A stretch of 64,000 bases of DNA, taken from assembly GCA_030280995.1 (NCBI GenBank), contig JASXTE010000002.1, positions 28,379,183 through 28,443,182 on the forward strand, given 5' to 3'. A program made the translations under genes and the position numbers. Shown one piece after another: positions 10,203 through 21,752 of this stretch (the stretch's first letter is position 1; every line of letters begins with the position of its first letter). A model generated the notes under the pieces. The model searched no databases and was not told the DNA's origin. It saw only the letters and a list, made by a program, of their open reading frames with translations. Source of the DNA: Hemileia vastatrix (Eukaryota > Basidiomycota > Pucciniomycetes > Pucciniales > Zaghouaniaceae).

Positions 10203-10428
10203 TCCTGACTTATTTCCAAAAAGAAGGGGAAGGCCTAAAAAGCAACCTGAAGAAATTGTGGAAAAAGCAGAGATTGAAAAAATACTCAAGAAAAGAATCC
10301 TTACTAAAGAAAAAGGAACTGAGTATTTACTAAGATTTAAAGGGAAATCAAATGAATTTGATAAATGGATACCTGAAAAAGAAATTTCTAATTTATCCAC
10401 CCTTCTTAAAAAATTTAAACAGAAATAA
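10183..10428 (+). pseudogene. A1 integrase C-terminus and chromodomain remnant
   Basis: In a frame different from the Gag-protease frame this reads KPYHANDPDLFPKRRGRPKK and continues through a chromodomain-like segment to a TAA at 10426. It corresponds to the last 80 or so residues of B1 and C pol. The chromodomain normally directs integration to particular histone marks. The junction lies at a KPY-coding word that occurs both before RT and in the integrase tail, so the 3.3-kb or so between was probably lost by recombination at short homology. Confidence 0.85.
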
Positions 10429-10609
10429 ATTTCTGTTCAACCAGCTGAGGGGTTAATAAACCAGTACTCATAATATTTTATTATGTTTTATTTCTTTAAA
10501 GTTGAATCTTTAATGCTACAGAATTATTCTGAATACCTGAAAAATTACAAATTAATAAAATAAAATGTATAACTTATCATTTTTTTATTGTTTTTTTTGG
10601 GTGGGCAAG
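10429..10609 (+). other. A1 3' untranslated region with polypurine tract
   Basis: No gene. The last bases before the 3' LTR are T-rich followed by GGGTGGGCAAG (10599-10609), the likely plus-strand primer. In families B and C the tract is AGAGTGAGGGAG. Confidence 0.65.
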
Positions 10610-12110
10610 TGTCAGCCTATATATCTCCAGGACTGAGTAAAAAGTAATTATAAGTTATGTTAAACACATGAACTATACATGGGAATAATAAATAAGAGTA
10701 CACAAATAGTATACATAAGTAAAATTATGATAATACACAAAAAATGCCATTATAACACCTTATATACACGCATATATCCACCTTTTATAGGTCTTATGTA
10801 CTTAATATTAAGTTGGAATATGTTAGGGTAATCTTAAGAACCTTAAGTATAAGGCTACATAATTTTTAAGTACACTTAAAGCTGTTATATTCATTGTTTT
10901 ATGCAAAAAACAAGAAATGCGCTTTATTTCACTTAAAAGTTGACTATATGCGCTATAAAATTGAGAATATCAAAATTGCGCTTTGAAAGATCAATTGGGC
11001 TCATTTAGAACTATTGATTTGGCTATTTAAATGCATAAAAATAACACTTTTCAAATTTGGTGTTTTTTATGCCAGAAATGGCTTCTGTGTACTGGCCACA
11101 TACTGCCTGCTTTTTTCCCATGTGAATAGCTTCATTTTTAGCAAAGTTAGCTTTTTCACACTATAATTACCCCACATTCTACGCCCAATGTGGGGAAACA
11201 CACTAAAATAGGCGACAGGCGCTTATTTAGTGTCCTAGCTTAATTAATAATGCATTGACCTTGTTTATATGCACTAATTTCATTAATAACCTCACTCTTG
11301 GCACTTTATTTCATCACCACGCTTAAATTTGCCTAATTTTAGTCAAGGATTTACCCGTGCAAGCTCCTGCCAAGAACTGCATGTAGTTACCCCACATCTC
11401 ACGCTCTTTTTTAAGTTTTTGGGTGGTTTCTCAGTCAATTTTGGTTATTTTTGAATGGGAATTTCACGTAGTATAATGTCAGGATTAGCCCCATTATTTC
11501 TACAGTCAATCCCCCTTATTATTAAGCTATTATTAACCTTAAAAAGTCTCCTTTAGTCTTTAATATTATTGTTTTATACGCATATACTCTCTTTTTGTCT
11601 TTTTCTTTAATTTTGATGGATTTCCCTTATTATTACAGGATTTTGGCGGTTGTTACTCTTATAATTATGTCATGGGTTACTGGGAATGTTGATGGGCATG
11701 TCTATTAGTTGTTTAGAGGCGTCATTAACTGTGTATTGTGTGGTATATCAAGGGAATCATTGGGGAACTCAGTGTGTATAAAAGGAGGAGGTTTTTGGGT
11801 TGTATTTCTTCATTCCTTATCATTACAATTTAACCAATATAACCAAACCAATTACAATACATATCAATTAGTACTTTTATAAGACTTTTGAATAGTATCT
11901 GAATTTATATAATCTATTTTTCTACCAACTATAAAGATTGTAAGCCATATATAAGAATAGTGAGAATTATATTACTGAGACCTCTATATTTGATTATATT
12001 TTACAACTTAGTGGATTAAAACTACAGTATTCATATAGGACCATTAAAATCTTCTAGACAACTGACTATTCAAGCTAGTTCACGTCCTTGTACTTGACCT
12101 TAGCCTGACA
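10610..12110 (+). repeat. A1 3' LTR
   Basis: 1501 bp, same ends as the 5' LTR, about ten single-base differences from it. Followed by ACATC, the right target duplication. Confidence 0.95.
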
Positions 12111-15100
12111 ACATCTAGTGAATTTTCTTATCAAACAATTTTTTTCATTGCCATAGAGAGAATTGATCCCATCTGACTGCACCTGACCAAAAGTGTCCAG
12201 CACAAGTTCGGCCAAACTTGTGCTGGACACTTTTATGATGGAGAGTAGCTAGGGTGCAGGTCTTCTTCAGTGCAACTGTTATTTTTTTAAAACATGTCAA
12301 CTGGTATTTGATCTTTCTGTGTTATTCATATTTTATTATCTGATTAATTTTTTGTCATTAGAATATTATTAATTTTATAAGTATAGAATAAACTTGTGCG
12401 CCAAATGCATGCTATGTTATATTACACCTTTTATAATACTATTAAAAAATGTTTAAAAAATATGAAAATGATTTTTTTTCCAAAATTATAAATTAATATC
12501 CAAATGTAACATGAGTGATAAAAAAGTAAAGTAAAAGAGATCAAATATGAAAAAGAAAAATTCAAGGAAAATTCCTGCCTTCAAGAGCCAGTAGAGGTGT
12601 TGAAACAAATGGGTGCCATCAGGGCTAAATTTGATAAAATTTAATTTTTTTTAAAGATAAAAAATTTTTCATCTGAGGTTTTGAAAAACTCAAGGTGGAT
12701 AATTCAGCCATACCAAACTACTTCTAATGTAATTATTTAGCATTTTTTTAAATTTAATTTCCACAGAGAGAATTGATCCCATCTGACTGCACCTGAACAA
12801 AAGTGTCCAGCACAAGTTCGGCCAAACTTGTGCTGGACACTTTTATGATGGAGAGTAGCTAGGGTGGAAGTGTTTCTCAGTACATCAGTTTTTTGTTTTT
12901 CAGATTTCTATTGGTTTTTTAACTTTTTTTTATCATTCATATTTATCTTATAATTAATTTTTTGTCACCATATATATTATTAATGTTTCTAGTATAGCAA
13001 AAACCTGCATGCCAAATGCAAAATTGGTGATGTTACACCTTTAATAATATTATTATATAAAGTTAAAAAAATATGAATATGTTTAGTTTTTAAAAAAATA
13101 AATTGATATTTAAAATTAAAAAGAGTAATAGAAAAGTAAAATGAAAATAAATGGGATCAAATACGAAATAAAAAATACAAGTAAAATTTTTACTATCAAG
13201 AGCCAGAAGTGGTGTTGGGACAGTTGGGGTCCCCTAGGTCAAGACTTGGTCTAAACTTACTTTTATGTATAGCTAACAAATTTTGAGCTGAGGTTTGGAC
13301 AGACTTCCAGGGGACAATTTTACAATATTAAAAATTCTTTACTTCAATAATTGAGTGAAATATCATTTTCATTGCCATAGAGAGAATTTATCTCATATGA
13401 CTTCATGCAACCAAAAGTGTCCAGCACAAGTTCAGCCAAACTTGTGCTGGACACTTTTATAATTGAGAGTAAGCATACAGCAAATCTTCTTAAACTCAAA
13501 AGGGATTTCTGATAAACATTTCCACTGGTATTTGATCTTTCTGTGTCATTTAAATTTACAATTTGATTAATTTTTTGTCATCATTATATTATTAACATTA
13601 TTACTATAGTAATAACTTGTGTGAAAAATGCATACCAGTTGGTGTTCCACCTTTAATCATATATTATTAAATAAAGGTATAAGAGTATGAAAATTATTTA
13701 TTTTAAATATTAAAAATTGATATTCAAAGCAATATGAGCAATAAAAAAGTAAAATAAAAGGGATAAAATAAGAAAAAAAAATCTCAGGAAAATTCACACT
13801 ATCAATAACAAGTAGAGGTGTTAGATCAAATGTGCACCACCAGGGCTAAACTTCGACTATATTTTCTTTTTTGTTAAACCAAAGAAAGTGTCCTGATGAG
13901 TTTTGAAAAATCATCAGGAGGACATTTTGGCAATATCATTACTTATTGTGCAATGATTGAGCAAAATGTCATTTTCATTTCCATAGAGTAAATTTATCCC
14001 ATCTGACTGCATGCAACCAAAAGTGTCCAGCACAAGTTTGGCCGAACTTATGCTGGACACTTTTATGATGGTGAGTATCTAGGGTGCAGGTCTTCTTCAG
14101 TTCATCAGGTATTACTTATAAACAAATCCACTTGTATATGATCTTTCTGTGTCATTCATATTTATCATTTGATTCATTGTTTTTCACCATTATACTATTA
14201 ATGTTATTAGTATTGAAAAAAATTATAAGCCAAATGCATACTGGTAGATGCTACATCTTTAATAATCTTATTAAATAAAAGTAAAAAAAATATGAAAAGT
14301 ATTAGTTTTACAATAAATAAATTGATATTTGAAAGCAAAAAGAGGAATAAAAAAGTAAAATAAAAGTGATTAAATATGAAATCAAACATTCAAATAAAAT
14401 TTCTGCCATCAAAGAAAATTTGAGTTTTCAGACCAAAATTGCACCACCAGTTCTAGATTTGGAATATATTTTAATTTTTTTTAAATTAATTAAAGTGTCC
14501 ACCTGAGGTTTTCAAAAAAAATCAGGAGGATAGTATAGCAGTGTAAAACTACTTCTTGTGCAATGATTGAGCCAAAATTCATTTTAACTTCCATTGAGTA
14601 AATTTATCCCATCTGACTGCATGCAACCAAAAGTGTCAAGCACAAGCTCAGTTGAACTTGTGCTGGACACTTTTATGATGGAGAGTAGCTAGGGTGCAAG
14701 TCTTCTTCAGTTAATCTTATATTCATTTTAAAAATGTCTATGGTTATTTGATCTTTCTGTGTCATCCATATTTATTATTTGATTATTTTTTAGTCACCAT
14801 TATATTATTGATGTTTTTAGTATAGAAAAAACATGTGTACTGAATGTACACTGTGTGATTTTACAACTTTAATAATATTATATAATAAATGTAAAAAAAT
14901 GTGAAAGTTATCAGTTTTACCAAAATAAAATTGATATTTAAAAGCTAAAGGATAAATAAAAGGGTAAAATTAAAATTAAAGAGATCAAACATGAAATAAA
15001 GATATTAAGTATAATTTCTGCTATCATGAGCCAGTAGAGGCTTCAGAAAAAATGGGCACCATCATAGATTAACATGGATCAAATTTACTTTTTACCAAAG

Positions 15101-17100
15101 TAGAAAATTGTCTACCTTAGGTTTGGACAAACTTCCGGGGGACAATTTGTCCATATAAAACTACTTTCAGTGCAATGATGGAGTGATCATTCAGTCTCAT
15201 TTCCATAAAAAGAATTGATTACATCTGACGGCATGCAGCCAAAAGTTTCCAGCACAAGTTTGGCCAAACTTGTGCTGGACACTTTTATCATGGAGAGTAG
15301 CCAGGGTGAAAGTCATTTTAAATCATCTGGAATTTCTTATAAACATTTCCACTGTTATTAAATCTTTGTGCCTCACTCATATTTTTCAATTGATTAAATT
15401 TTTGTCACCATTATATTATTAATATTATCAGTATATCAAAAACTTTTGTGCCAAATGAATACTGGGTGATGTTACACCTTTTATAATATTATTAAATAAA
15501 GGTAAAAAAATATAAAAATGATTTATTTTACAAAAAATAAACTTCTATCCAAAAGCAATATGAGAGGAATAAAGTAAAATAAAAGAAATGAAAGATGAAA
15601 ATTAAAATCCAAGTTAAATTCCTGCCATAAACAGAGAAAAGAGATGTTGAATCAAATTAGCACAATCAAGGCTAAACTTGCACTAAATTTTCTTTTTTGT
15701 AAAAATAAAAAAAAAATCCACTTGAGCTTTACCAAAACTTCAGCATGAAAATTTGGCCATATCAAAATACTTCTAGTGTAATTTTTTATCAAAAATTTAT
15801 CTTCATTTCCATAGAGAGAATTGCTCCCATCTGACTGCACCTGACCATAAGTGTCCAGCACAAGTTTGGCCAAACTTGTGCTGGACACTTTTATGATGGA
15901 GAGTAGCTAGGGTAGAATTTTTCTTCAGTTCATCTATTATTTCTTACAAACATGTCTACTGGTATTTTATCTTTGTTCCTCACTCATAAATATCATTTGA
16001 TTAATTTTTGGTCGCCATTATATTATTAATTTTATAAGTATAGAAAAAACTCATGTGCCAAACGCATACCAGGTGATGTTATGCCATTTATAATGTTATT
16101 AAATAAATATATAAAAATATGAAAACAGTTTATTTTAAAAATTATTAATTTATATCCAAAAGCAATTTAAGTTAAAGGGATCAAATATGAAAAAAGAAAT
16201 CCAAGTAATATTCCTACTATCAAAGGCCAGTAGAGGTGTTGAAGCAAATGAGAGCCATCAGGGATAAATTGTACTAAATTTACTTTTTTTTAAAGATAAA
16301 AAATTGTGCACCTGTGGTTTGGATGAACTCTAGGTAGAAAATTTGGCTATGTAAAACTACTTCTACTGAAGTTTTTTATCAAATAATTTTTTTCATTGCC
16401 ATAGCGAGAATTCATCTCATATGACTGCACCTGACCAAAAGTGTCCAGCACAAGTTCGGCCGAACTTGTGCTGGACACTTTTTTGATGGTGAGTATCTAG
16501 GGTGCAGCTCTTCTTCAGTGCAACTGGTATTTTTTTAAAACATATCCACTGGTATTTGATCTTTCTGTTTTATTAATATTTTATCATTTGATAAATTTTT
16601 TGTCACCAGTATATTACTATTTTTATTAGTATAGCAAAAAAACATGTGCCAAATGCTTACAGGGTGATGTTAAACCTTTAATAATTTTATTAAATACAGG
16701 TAAAAAATTATGAAAATGATTTGTTTTACATAGAATTAATTGATATCTAAAAGAAAAAAAAGGGATAAAAAGAAATAGGTTGAATAAAAGGGATTTTATA
16801 TGAAATTAAAAATTCAAGCTAAATGCCTACTTTCAAGGCTCAGAAGAGTTGTTGGATAAAATGGGCATCATCAGGAATAAAATTGTACTTAATTTGATTT
16901 TTTGAAAAACTAAATGAAGTTTTTAACTTATTTTTTTCCAATATTTAGTTGGACACTTTGTCTATATCAAATTACTTCTAGTACCATGATTGACCAAATT
17001 AAATCCTCATTTTCATATTCAGAATTGATCCCATATGGCTGGACCAGGCCAAAGGTGTCAACCACAAGTTTGAGAATTCTTCTGGTCGACACTTTTATGA
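12111..17100 (+). repeat. Tandem array of ~609-bp palindrome-bearing units, right part
   Basis: Continuation of the array after A1. Palindromes start at 12189, 12799, 13413, 14019, 14629, 15241, 15847, 16437 and a decayed one at 17051, spaced 590-614 bp. Removing A1 and its duplicated 5 bp restores a 605-bp step between 4520 and 12189. The flanking GATGGAGAGTAGCTAGGGT and CATCTGACTGCA words persist in most units, while spacer sequence drifts, so palindromes look better kept than spacers. No protein-coding content. Confidence 0.9.
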
Positions 17101-17700
17101 TGGACAGTAGTAGGGAGCAAGTCTTCTTTAGTTAATCTAGTATTCCTCATAAACATTTCCAACTTATTTTTGGCCAAAAATCAGGTGGAAAACTTGTCCA
17201 TATCAAATTACTTCTAATGCCATGATTGACTAAAAATTGATTCTCATTGCCATATAGAGAGTTGATCCCATATGACTGGATCTGGAAAAAGTGTCACCAC
17301 AATTTTTGATAACCTTAAGTTTGAAAACTTTATGATGGAAATTAATTGCAAGTCTTCTTCATTTCATCAAGTAATCCTCATAAAAATTTCCACCTGTATT
17401 TTGGCCAAACTTCAGGTGGACACTTTGGCCATATTAAATTAATTCTAGTTCCATGTTGATAAAAAACTGATACTTATTGCCATATATAGATATTAAACCC
17501 ATCAGACTGTGCCTTTCCAAAAGTGTCTACCTGAATTATGGCTAAACCTCAGTTGAACACCTTTATGATGCAGAGTAGCTAGGGCAAAAGTATTCTTCAG
17601 TTAATTTGGTATTCATAATAAATTTATCCTCCTGAAGTTTAGCCTAACTTCAGGTGGACAATTTTGGAAAGCACCAGTTAGTCACTATCTATCAAAAAAT
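17101..17700 (+). repeat. Degenerate short-period edge of the array
   Basis: Motifs such as TCTTCTTTAGTTAATCTAGTATTCCTCATAAAC (in variant form) recur at about 17125, 17350 and 17590, a period near 230-240 bp, with broken palindrome halves (AAAAGTGTC near 17288 and 17520). This looks like an older, collapsed edge of the array. Confidence 0.55.
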
Positions 17701-18434
17701 TGTTCCCAAAAATTTTGGCTAAACTTGTGGTGGACCCCTTTGATCAGCGACAGTCAGATGAGATCAACTCTTTAGATGGGAATGAGGATGATGTTTTGGT
17801 CAATCATGGAAATAGAAGTAGTTTGATGTGGCCAAATTACCCCCTGAAGGTCAGACAAACCTTACAAGGACACTTTTTATCAGGGAGTAACTGAGAAAAA
17901 TACATTTATCAAAAGGAAAATCTTTTATTGGATAGATGCCAAGGTTTCATACTTGTGTGTTATGGTCAGTATTAATTTTGAAAGTGTCTGTCCAAGCAAT
18001 TTCATTGCCCATCATGACTCATTTTGTTTTAAATGTTTCAAACTGCGTGATACAGTATTAAGGTTTCACATAGTATAATTAAGTTCTATTAAGTGCCCTC
18101 CTATGATTCCTAAATTTATAATTTAATATCTTACATAATAATTTTTTTTATATAAATTCATCAATATTTTATTTTATTATCAAATTTATTAGAGCAAGTA
18201 TCCTGAATTATTATATATGCATAAGCTTAGGTTAGATCAATTGGTGCTCAATTTGTGCTCAACAGAGGACCAAAATAAAGTTCTGGAGGATCAACTTGTG
18301 CATAATTTGGAATCAGTTGATATTCTGTCTATAATCAATCTGAGAATAAATGTAAATCTAACTCTAATTTACTTATGTTTATAAAGTATTCATAAACCTG
18401 GAATAATTAAGGAACACTCTAAATTTCAAGAGAG
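17701..18434. other. Right subterminal region, no gene seen
   Basis: AT-rich sequence with one more decayed array fragment near 17700-17890 and a short TTTCACATAGTATAAT word at 18064 that recalls the family-A LTR. I see no supported gene. Confidence 0.4.
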
Positions 18435-18472
18435 GGGATTGCTAGCAATTCACCCCTAGATTTCCCATGGTG
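18435..18472 (-). repeat. Right terminal inverted repeat of giant CACTA-like element
   Basis: The reverse complement begins CACCATGGGAAATCTA and runs into GGGGTGAATTGCTAGC, matching the left end at 1575. It is followed at once by family-A LTR sequence. Confidence 0.65.
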
Positions 18473-18748
18473 ACAGCTTTAAGTCTACTTAAAAACTATG
18501 TAGCCTTATATTTAAGGTTCTTAAAATTCCCCTAACATATTCCAACTTAATAATAGTTACATAAGACTTATAAAAGGTGGATATATGTGTGTATACAAGG
18601 TGTTATTATGGCATATTTTGTATTTTATCATAAATTTACTTATGTATACTATTTGTGTACTCTAATTTATTGTTCCCATGTATAGTCCATGTGTTTAAAA
18701 TAACTTATAAGTACTTTTTATCTAGTCCTGGGGATATATAGGCTGACA
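18473..18748 (-). repeat. Family-A LTR in reverse, right piece
   Basis: The reverse complement matches the first 280 bp or so of the A1 LTR and ends with GGCTGACA, the mirror of the LTR start. It supplies the part missing from the reverse LTR at 651-1574. Confidence 0.85.
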
Positions 18749-18956
18749 GGTCTATTTGGTTTATCCAACTCCCTTGGTTTCTTCCTTTAGAAAAGGGACA
18801 GTAAGAGTCTTTCTTCATTGGTGATGCCCAACGTGGGGGTCAAATTATATAGCTTTAAATTGAACTTACTTGGTATATGGATATACTTAGACTACAAGAG
18901 GCTTTTTTAAAAAATGCTTATATTCTTTTAACATTTTTCTATCTTATATCTTTGGG

Positions 18957-19989
18957 ATGTCTTCTGTTGGTCAATCAGGTGTTTCTCTTCCTGTCAATGC
19001 TTTGGTCAGGGTTGTTTATTGGGATGGGCCCAAGTTTAATGGGGAAGAAATTAAATGGTTTTTAAATAGGTATGAAGCTTCTGCTACTGTTGATATGGCT
19101 TTTCATTTGGACATGGTGAAGAAAGTTAGATTTTTTATGTGGAAAGAGAGGTGGAATTGGAGGACATTGCTATGGAGGGTTATAAAAAGTGGGGCTGGTT
19201 GAAATTTCAAAGGAGGTGGTTGATAGATAAGATTTTGGTTATAATATGGTGGTCCTAAACAAGATTGTCAGTGATTTTCAAGCTAAAGGTGGTTTTTCTA
19301 ATATGGTGTACTTCAAAAGGTTATGTAGGAAGTTTGATGAAGTGGTGGATTATTTGATTCTGGTGGAGGAGATTGGCCATGAAAATCAGGCAAAGGATTT
19401 GTTTTGGTAAGCTTTTAGTAGGGATATCAGGATGGATTTTTTAAAAGAACTGTCTAAAAAGAACAAAATGAAGGATTTTCCAAATGGAGAACAGAAGCTT
19501 CCCGCTCTAGAGGTCATCAAGCAACATATCCAGACATATATAAAACTTATGGCTCTGGACAAGTATCAAGAATCTGGTCCTCAATATGTTAGAAAGATTA
19601 GTGAAGTTTTGGCCAAAAATAATGATATTATGGTCAAGGCTCAGGAGGCAAAAAAGGCTCAGATGGTTCAGCCTTTTGCTAAGGTTGAAGGGAATGTGGA
19701 TAATAAAATGTTGGATCAGTTGGCTGACTTAACTAAGAAGCTTAAAATATTTTTTCAGGAAACACAAAAGGCTAATAGGATGCTTTTGGAATCAAAATCA
19801 ACTTCTTCTTCTTATCAATATAGGGGTTATGAGAGGAGCAACTATGTATTTAATGGCAATGGAAATGGTGGTAGAGATTCAAATGGTAATGGTCCCAATA
19901 GTTTTAGAGGTGGTTATGGTGAGCCTAGAGTTTGCTCCTATTGTGATATGAGGGGGAAAAGGGCTGCAGATTGTTTTTTATTTATATAA
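18957..19989 (+). pseudogene. D1 gag, N-terminal and zinc-knuckle part
   Basis: Two open pieces (18957-19200 and 19432-19987) are separated by a region that aligns with D2 gag at 59157-59495 but carries frameshifts and stops. The N-terminal part reads VSLPVNALVRVVYWDGPKF-like capsid sequence; the second carries a Lys/Gln-rich helix, a Gly/Asn-rich stretch and a knuckle remnant CSYCDMRGKRAADC. The expected His is replaced by Lys, so zinc binding is probably lost. Not functional. Confidence 0.75.
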
Positions 19990-19993
19990 GCAT

Positions 19994-20763
19994 TTGAAGG
20001 CTGGCAGGGTCAAGTTTGATGGTAAGGTTTATAAATTTCCATATGAGTCTTTTATTAAACCTAGTGGTGGAGAAACTCCTTCAGATTTAAATATCAGGAA
20101 TCAGATAGCTGAAAGAAGAGCCAGATTTGAAGAATTAACCGGTGATGAAGATGATGATGGTAAATGTGGAAAAAATAATGGTGTTAATGATGGTGGGAAA
20201 ATAGATAAAGTTAAAGAAAAGGAGGCCAGTAAGGCCAATTTTACAACTTCTTTTTGTGGATTAGAGTTGGGAACAGTTTCAAAGGAAGATGGTAACTGTA
20301 TGATTGGGGAATATGATGTTGATGCTTCCAGGAGAGCAGCTGCTGCTAAGGCTAGGAGCAGCATACAAAATAAACTTAGGACAAAACCAGGTAGGGCTGA
20401 AATTAAGAGCATTGAAAAGAAACCATACACCAAGGTGGAATTTATTGGATGCAGAAGGGGATGGCAGATATTGGGCTTCCTAGTTTTCGAAAGTTTAATT
20501 TGAAAGGAGAGCCAATACTTGAAGATAATAAATCAGATTATCAGGAAGATGTACTATTAGTGTCTCTTACCAAACCAAGTTTTGATGGTCCTACTCCTAT
20601 GGAAGGGGCAAGAAGGACCAGTGACAGAACTGGATTAGTGAAAGAAGCTGGTGATAGAGCTAGGGTTGTTGTAGATGAAGAAGTTATTATGGGGGTTGAA
20701 GATGGAAATATGGGTCCTCAAGAGGTTTCCAGGGCCAATTTTGTTAAAAATAAAGTACAATAA
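19994..20763 (+). pseudogene. D1 gag-pro linker region
   Basis: Two overlapping open frames (19994-20503 and 20449-20763) together align with D2 60027-61080, around a MITE insertion there. The content is Asp/Glu/Lys-rich with GGETPSDLNIRNQIAERRARFEE-like and TPMEGARRTSD segments. A frameshift lies in the overlap near 20450-20500. I recognise it only through its D2 partner and its place before the protease. Confidence 0.6.
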
Positions 20764-20907
20764 GAAAGGCCAGTATTATCTGGTCAAGAAAATGCTATAA
20801 AGGTGGTTTTAGGTAGGGTGAATCAACTTCAGATTCCTCTATCTTTGGGTAATATATTTACAATTAGTCCTCCCTTTTCAGAGAAGCAAAGGAAGAATCT
20901 GACAAGG

Positions 20908-20912
20908 AGAAG
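20908..20912 (+). repeat. Target-site duplication of C1 (left)
   Basis: AGAAG here recurs at 48170-48174. D2 has the uninterrupted site (AAGGAGAAGGGTATC) at 61219. Confidence 0.9.
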
Positions 20913-21719
20913 TGTCAAGGTACGCTTTTGGTCTAGAAGATTTGGTATGAAGTTTTACGAGGATTTTAAGGGTTAAAATGGTTTCTCAACAATCTGGTAC
21001 GTATTTCTTAAATCAAGGATGATTATTTTACTCAATTTAAAAGAGGTATGATTAAAATATTGATATAAATTATATATTAGAGTTACGTATTGTAAATACT
21101 AATGCTATAGATTATAAGAATAAGTGTTTGATTTATTATTGTTGTTATAAAAGTAATGTAGTAATGGAATGATTAAAAGACAACAAAAAGAGGGGCCTTA
21201 TATAGGCAAAGGAGAGACAAAGCACGGCAATCAAATTCTAAAAACAGTAGTATGAGAGAGAGAAAAGAATATTCCAGAAGGAGTATTTCAAATAATAAAG
21301 TTATTCTAAAAAGAAGGCGTCAAACAGATGTATTTACAGAGTATGTCAGAAAATACATCAATTTATTTAATATTTACTGTAGAAGTCAATTCTAAATAAG
21401 AAATTTGAATTTTTTGTATATATTTAATATTATTTGAATATTAAAATCTTATTTTAACTTAATATCTATTTTTTAATATAAATTTTTATTTTTTCCAACA
21501 TGTCAAATGAGCACGGTGTTAGAGAAAAATATAAGGGACAATTTTATATTTTAAATTTAATTATTTATTTAATTTTATCATTCTGTAATTAGTTAATTTA
21601 TTATAACTAATTTTAATGTAACTAAATTATAATTAAATAATAATTAAAATGGTAAGGTGCGGCTTCATCCAGTAAATAATTAATTATTTCACTGGGTAAG
21701 TCTAGTAGCCTGGCTGACA
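20913..21719 (-). repeat. C1 3' LTR
   Basis: 807 bp, reverse orientation, ends TGTCAGCCAGGC...CTTGACA in element sense. Only a handful of differences from 47363-48169. A TATATAAG word lies at 21197-21204 on the minus strand. Confidence 0.95.
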
Positions 21720-21731
21720 CTCCCTCACTCT
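21720..21731 (-). other. C1 polypurine tract
   Basis: AGAGTGAGGGAG on the minus strand abuts the 3' LTR; the same tract is found in B1, B2 and C2. Confidence 0.75.
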
Positions 21732-21752
21732 AAAAAAAACAATAAAAAAATG

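Larger units (their letters stand above)
5052..12110 (+). mobile_element. A1: Ty3/Gypsy chromovirus, internally deleted
   Basis: A 7059-bp LTR retrotransposon with two 1501-bp LTRs, a 5-bp target duplication, a primer-binding site, a Gag-protease frame and a chromodomain remnant. RT, RNase H and most of the integrase are missing through an internal deletion near 10183. The LTRs differ at only about ten positions, so insertion is recent. It sits in the palindromic tandem array. It could move only with enzymes from a complete family member. Confidence 0.95.
1575..18472. mobile_element. Giant non-autonomous CACTA-like element (contains A1)
   Basis: The two ends form an imperfect terminal inverted repeat of about 38 bp. 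Both begin CACCA, carry a GGAAATCT/GAAATCTA block, four or five G residues, and a palindrome centred on GCTAGC. The outer flanks are the two halves of one reverse-oriented family-A LTR, broken at about LTR position 285, so the whole 16.9 kb behaves as one insertion. Without A1 it is about 9.8 kb. It holds a tandem array with palindromic units and no recognisable transposase, so it must be mobilised in trans if it is a transposon. No clean 3-bp duplication is visible (left flank ACC, right flank ACA), in keeping with age. Alternative: a tandem array bounded by chance by two halves of an older MITE. Confidence 0.6.
18749..20912 (+). mobile_element. D1, segment 1: decayed Ty3/Gypsy element, leader and gag
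   Basis: It begins with a leader like that at 58791, including CCAACTCCCTTGG and a primer-site-like word (TTGGTGATGCCCAACGTGGG, 18819-18838), then a broken gag region. It is interrupted at 20912 by C1 and resumes at 48175, then is interrupted again by C2 and resumes at 57472. D1 is a separate Gypsy family from A, B and C: different knuckle and a different order of regions. Confidence 0.8.

Noticed and set aside
2880..17100. CRISPR-like array because of regularly spaced palindromes
   Set aside because: Units of about 609 bp, AT-rich related spacers and eukaryotic element context; this is a tandem satellite.
17700..17894. 64-codon frame with MFPKILAKLVVDPFD
   Set aside because: It lies in a decayed array unit and is composed of palindrome-half translations.
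20101..20433. 110-codon minus-strand frame with a hydrophobic start
   Set aside because: It is the complement of the acidic, GAT/GAA-rich D1 gag linker, which gives Ser/Leu/Phe-rich antisense by composition.
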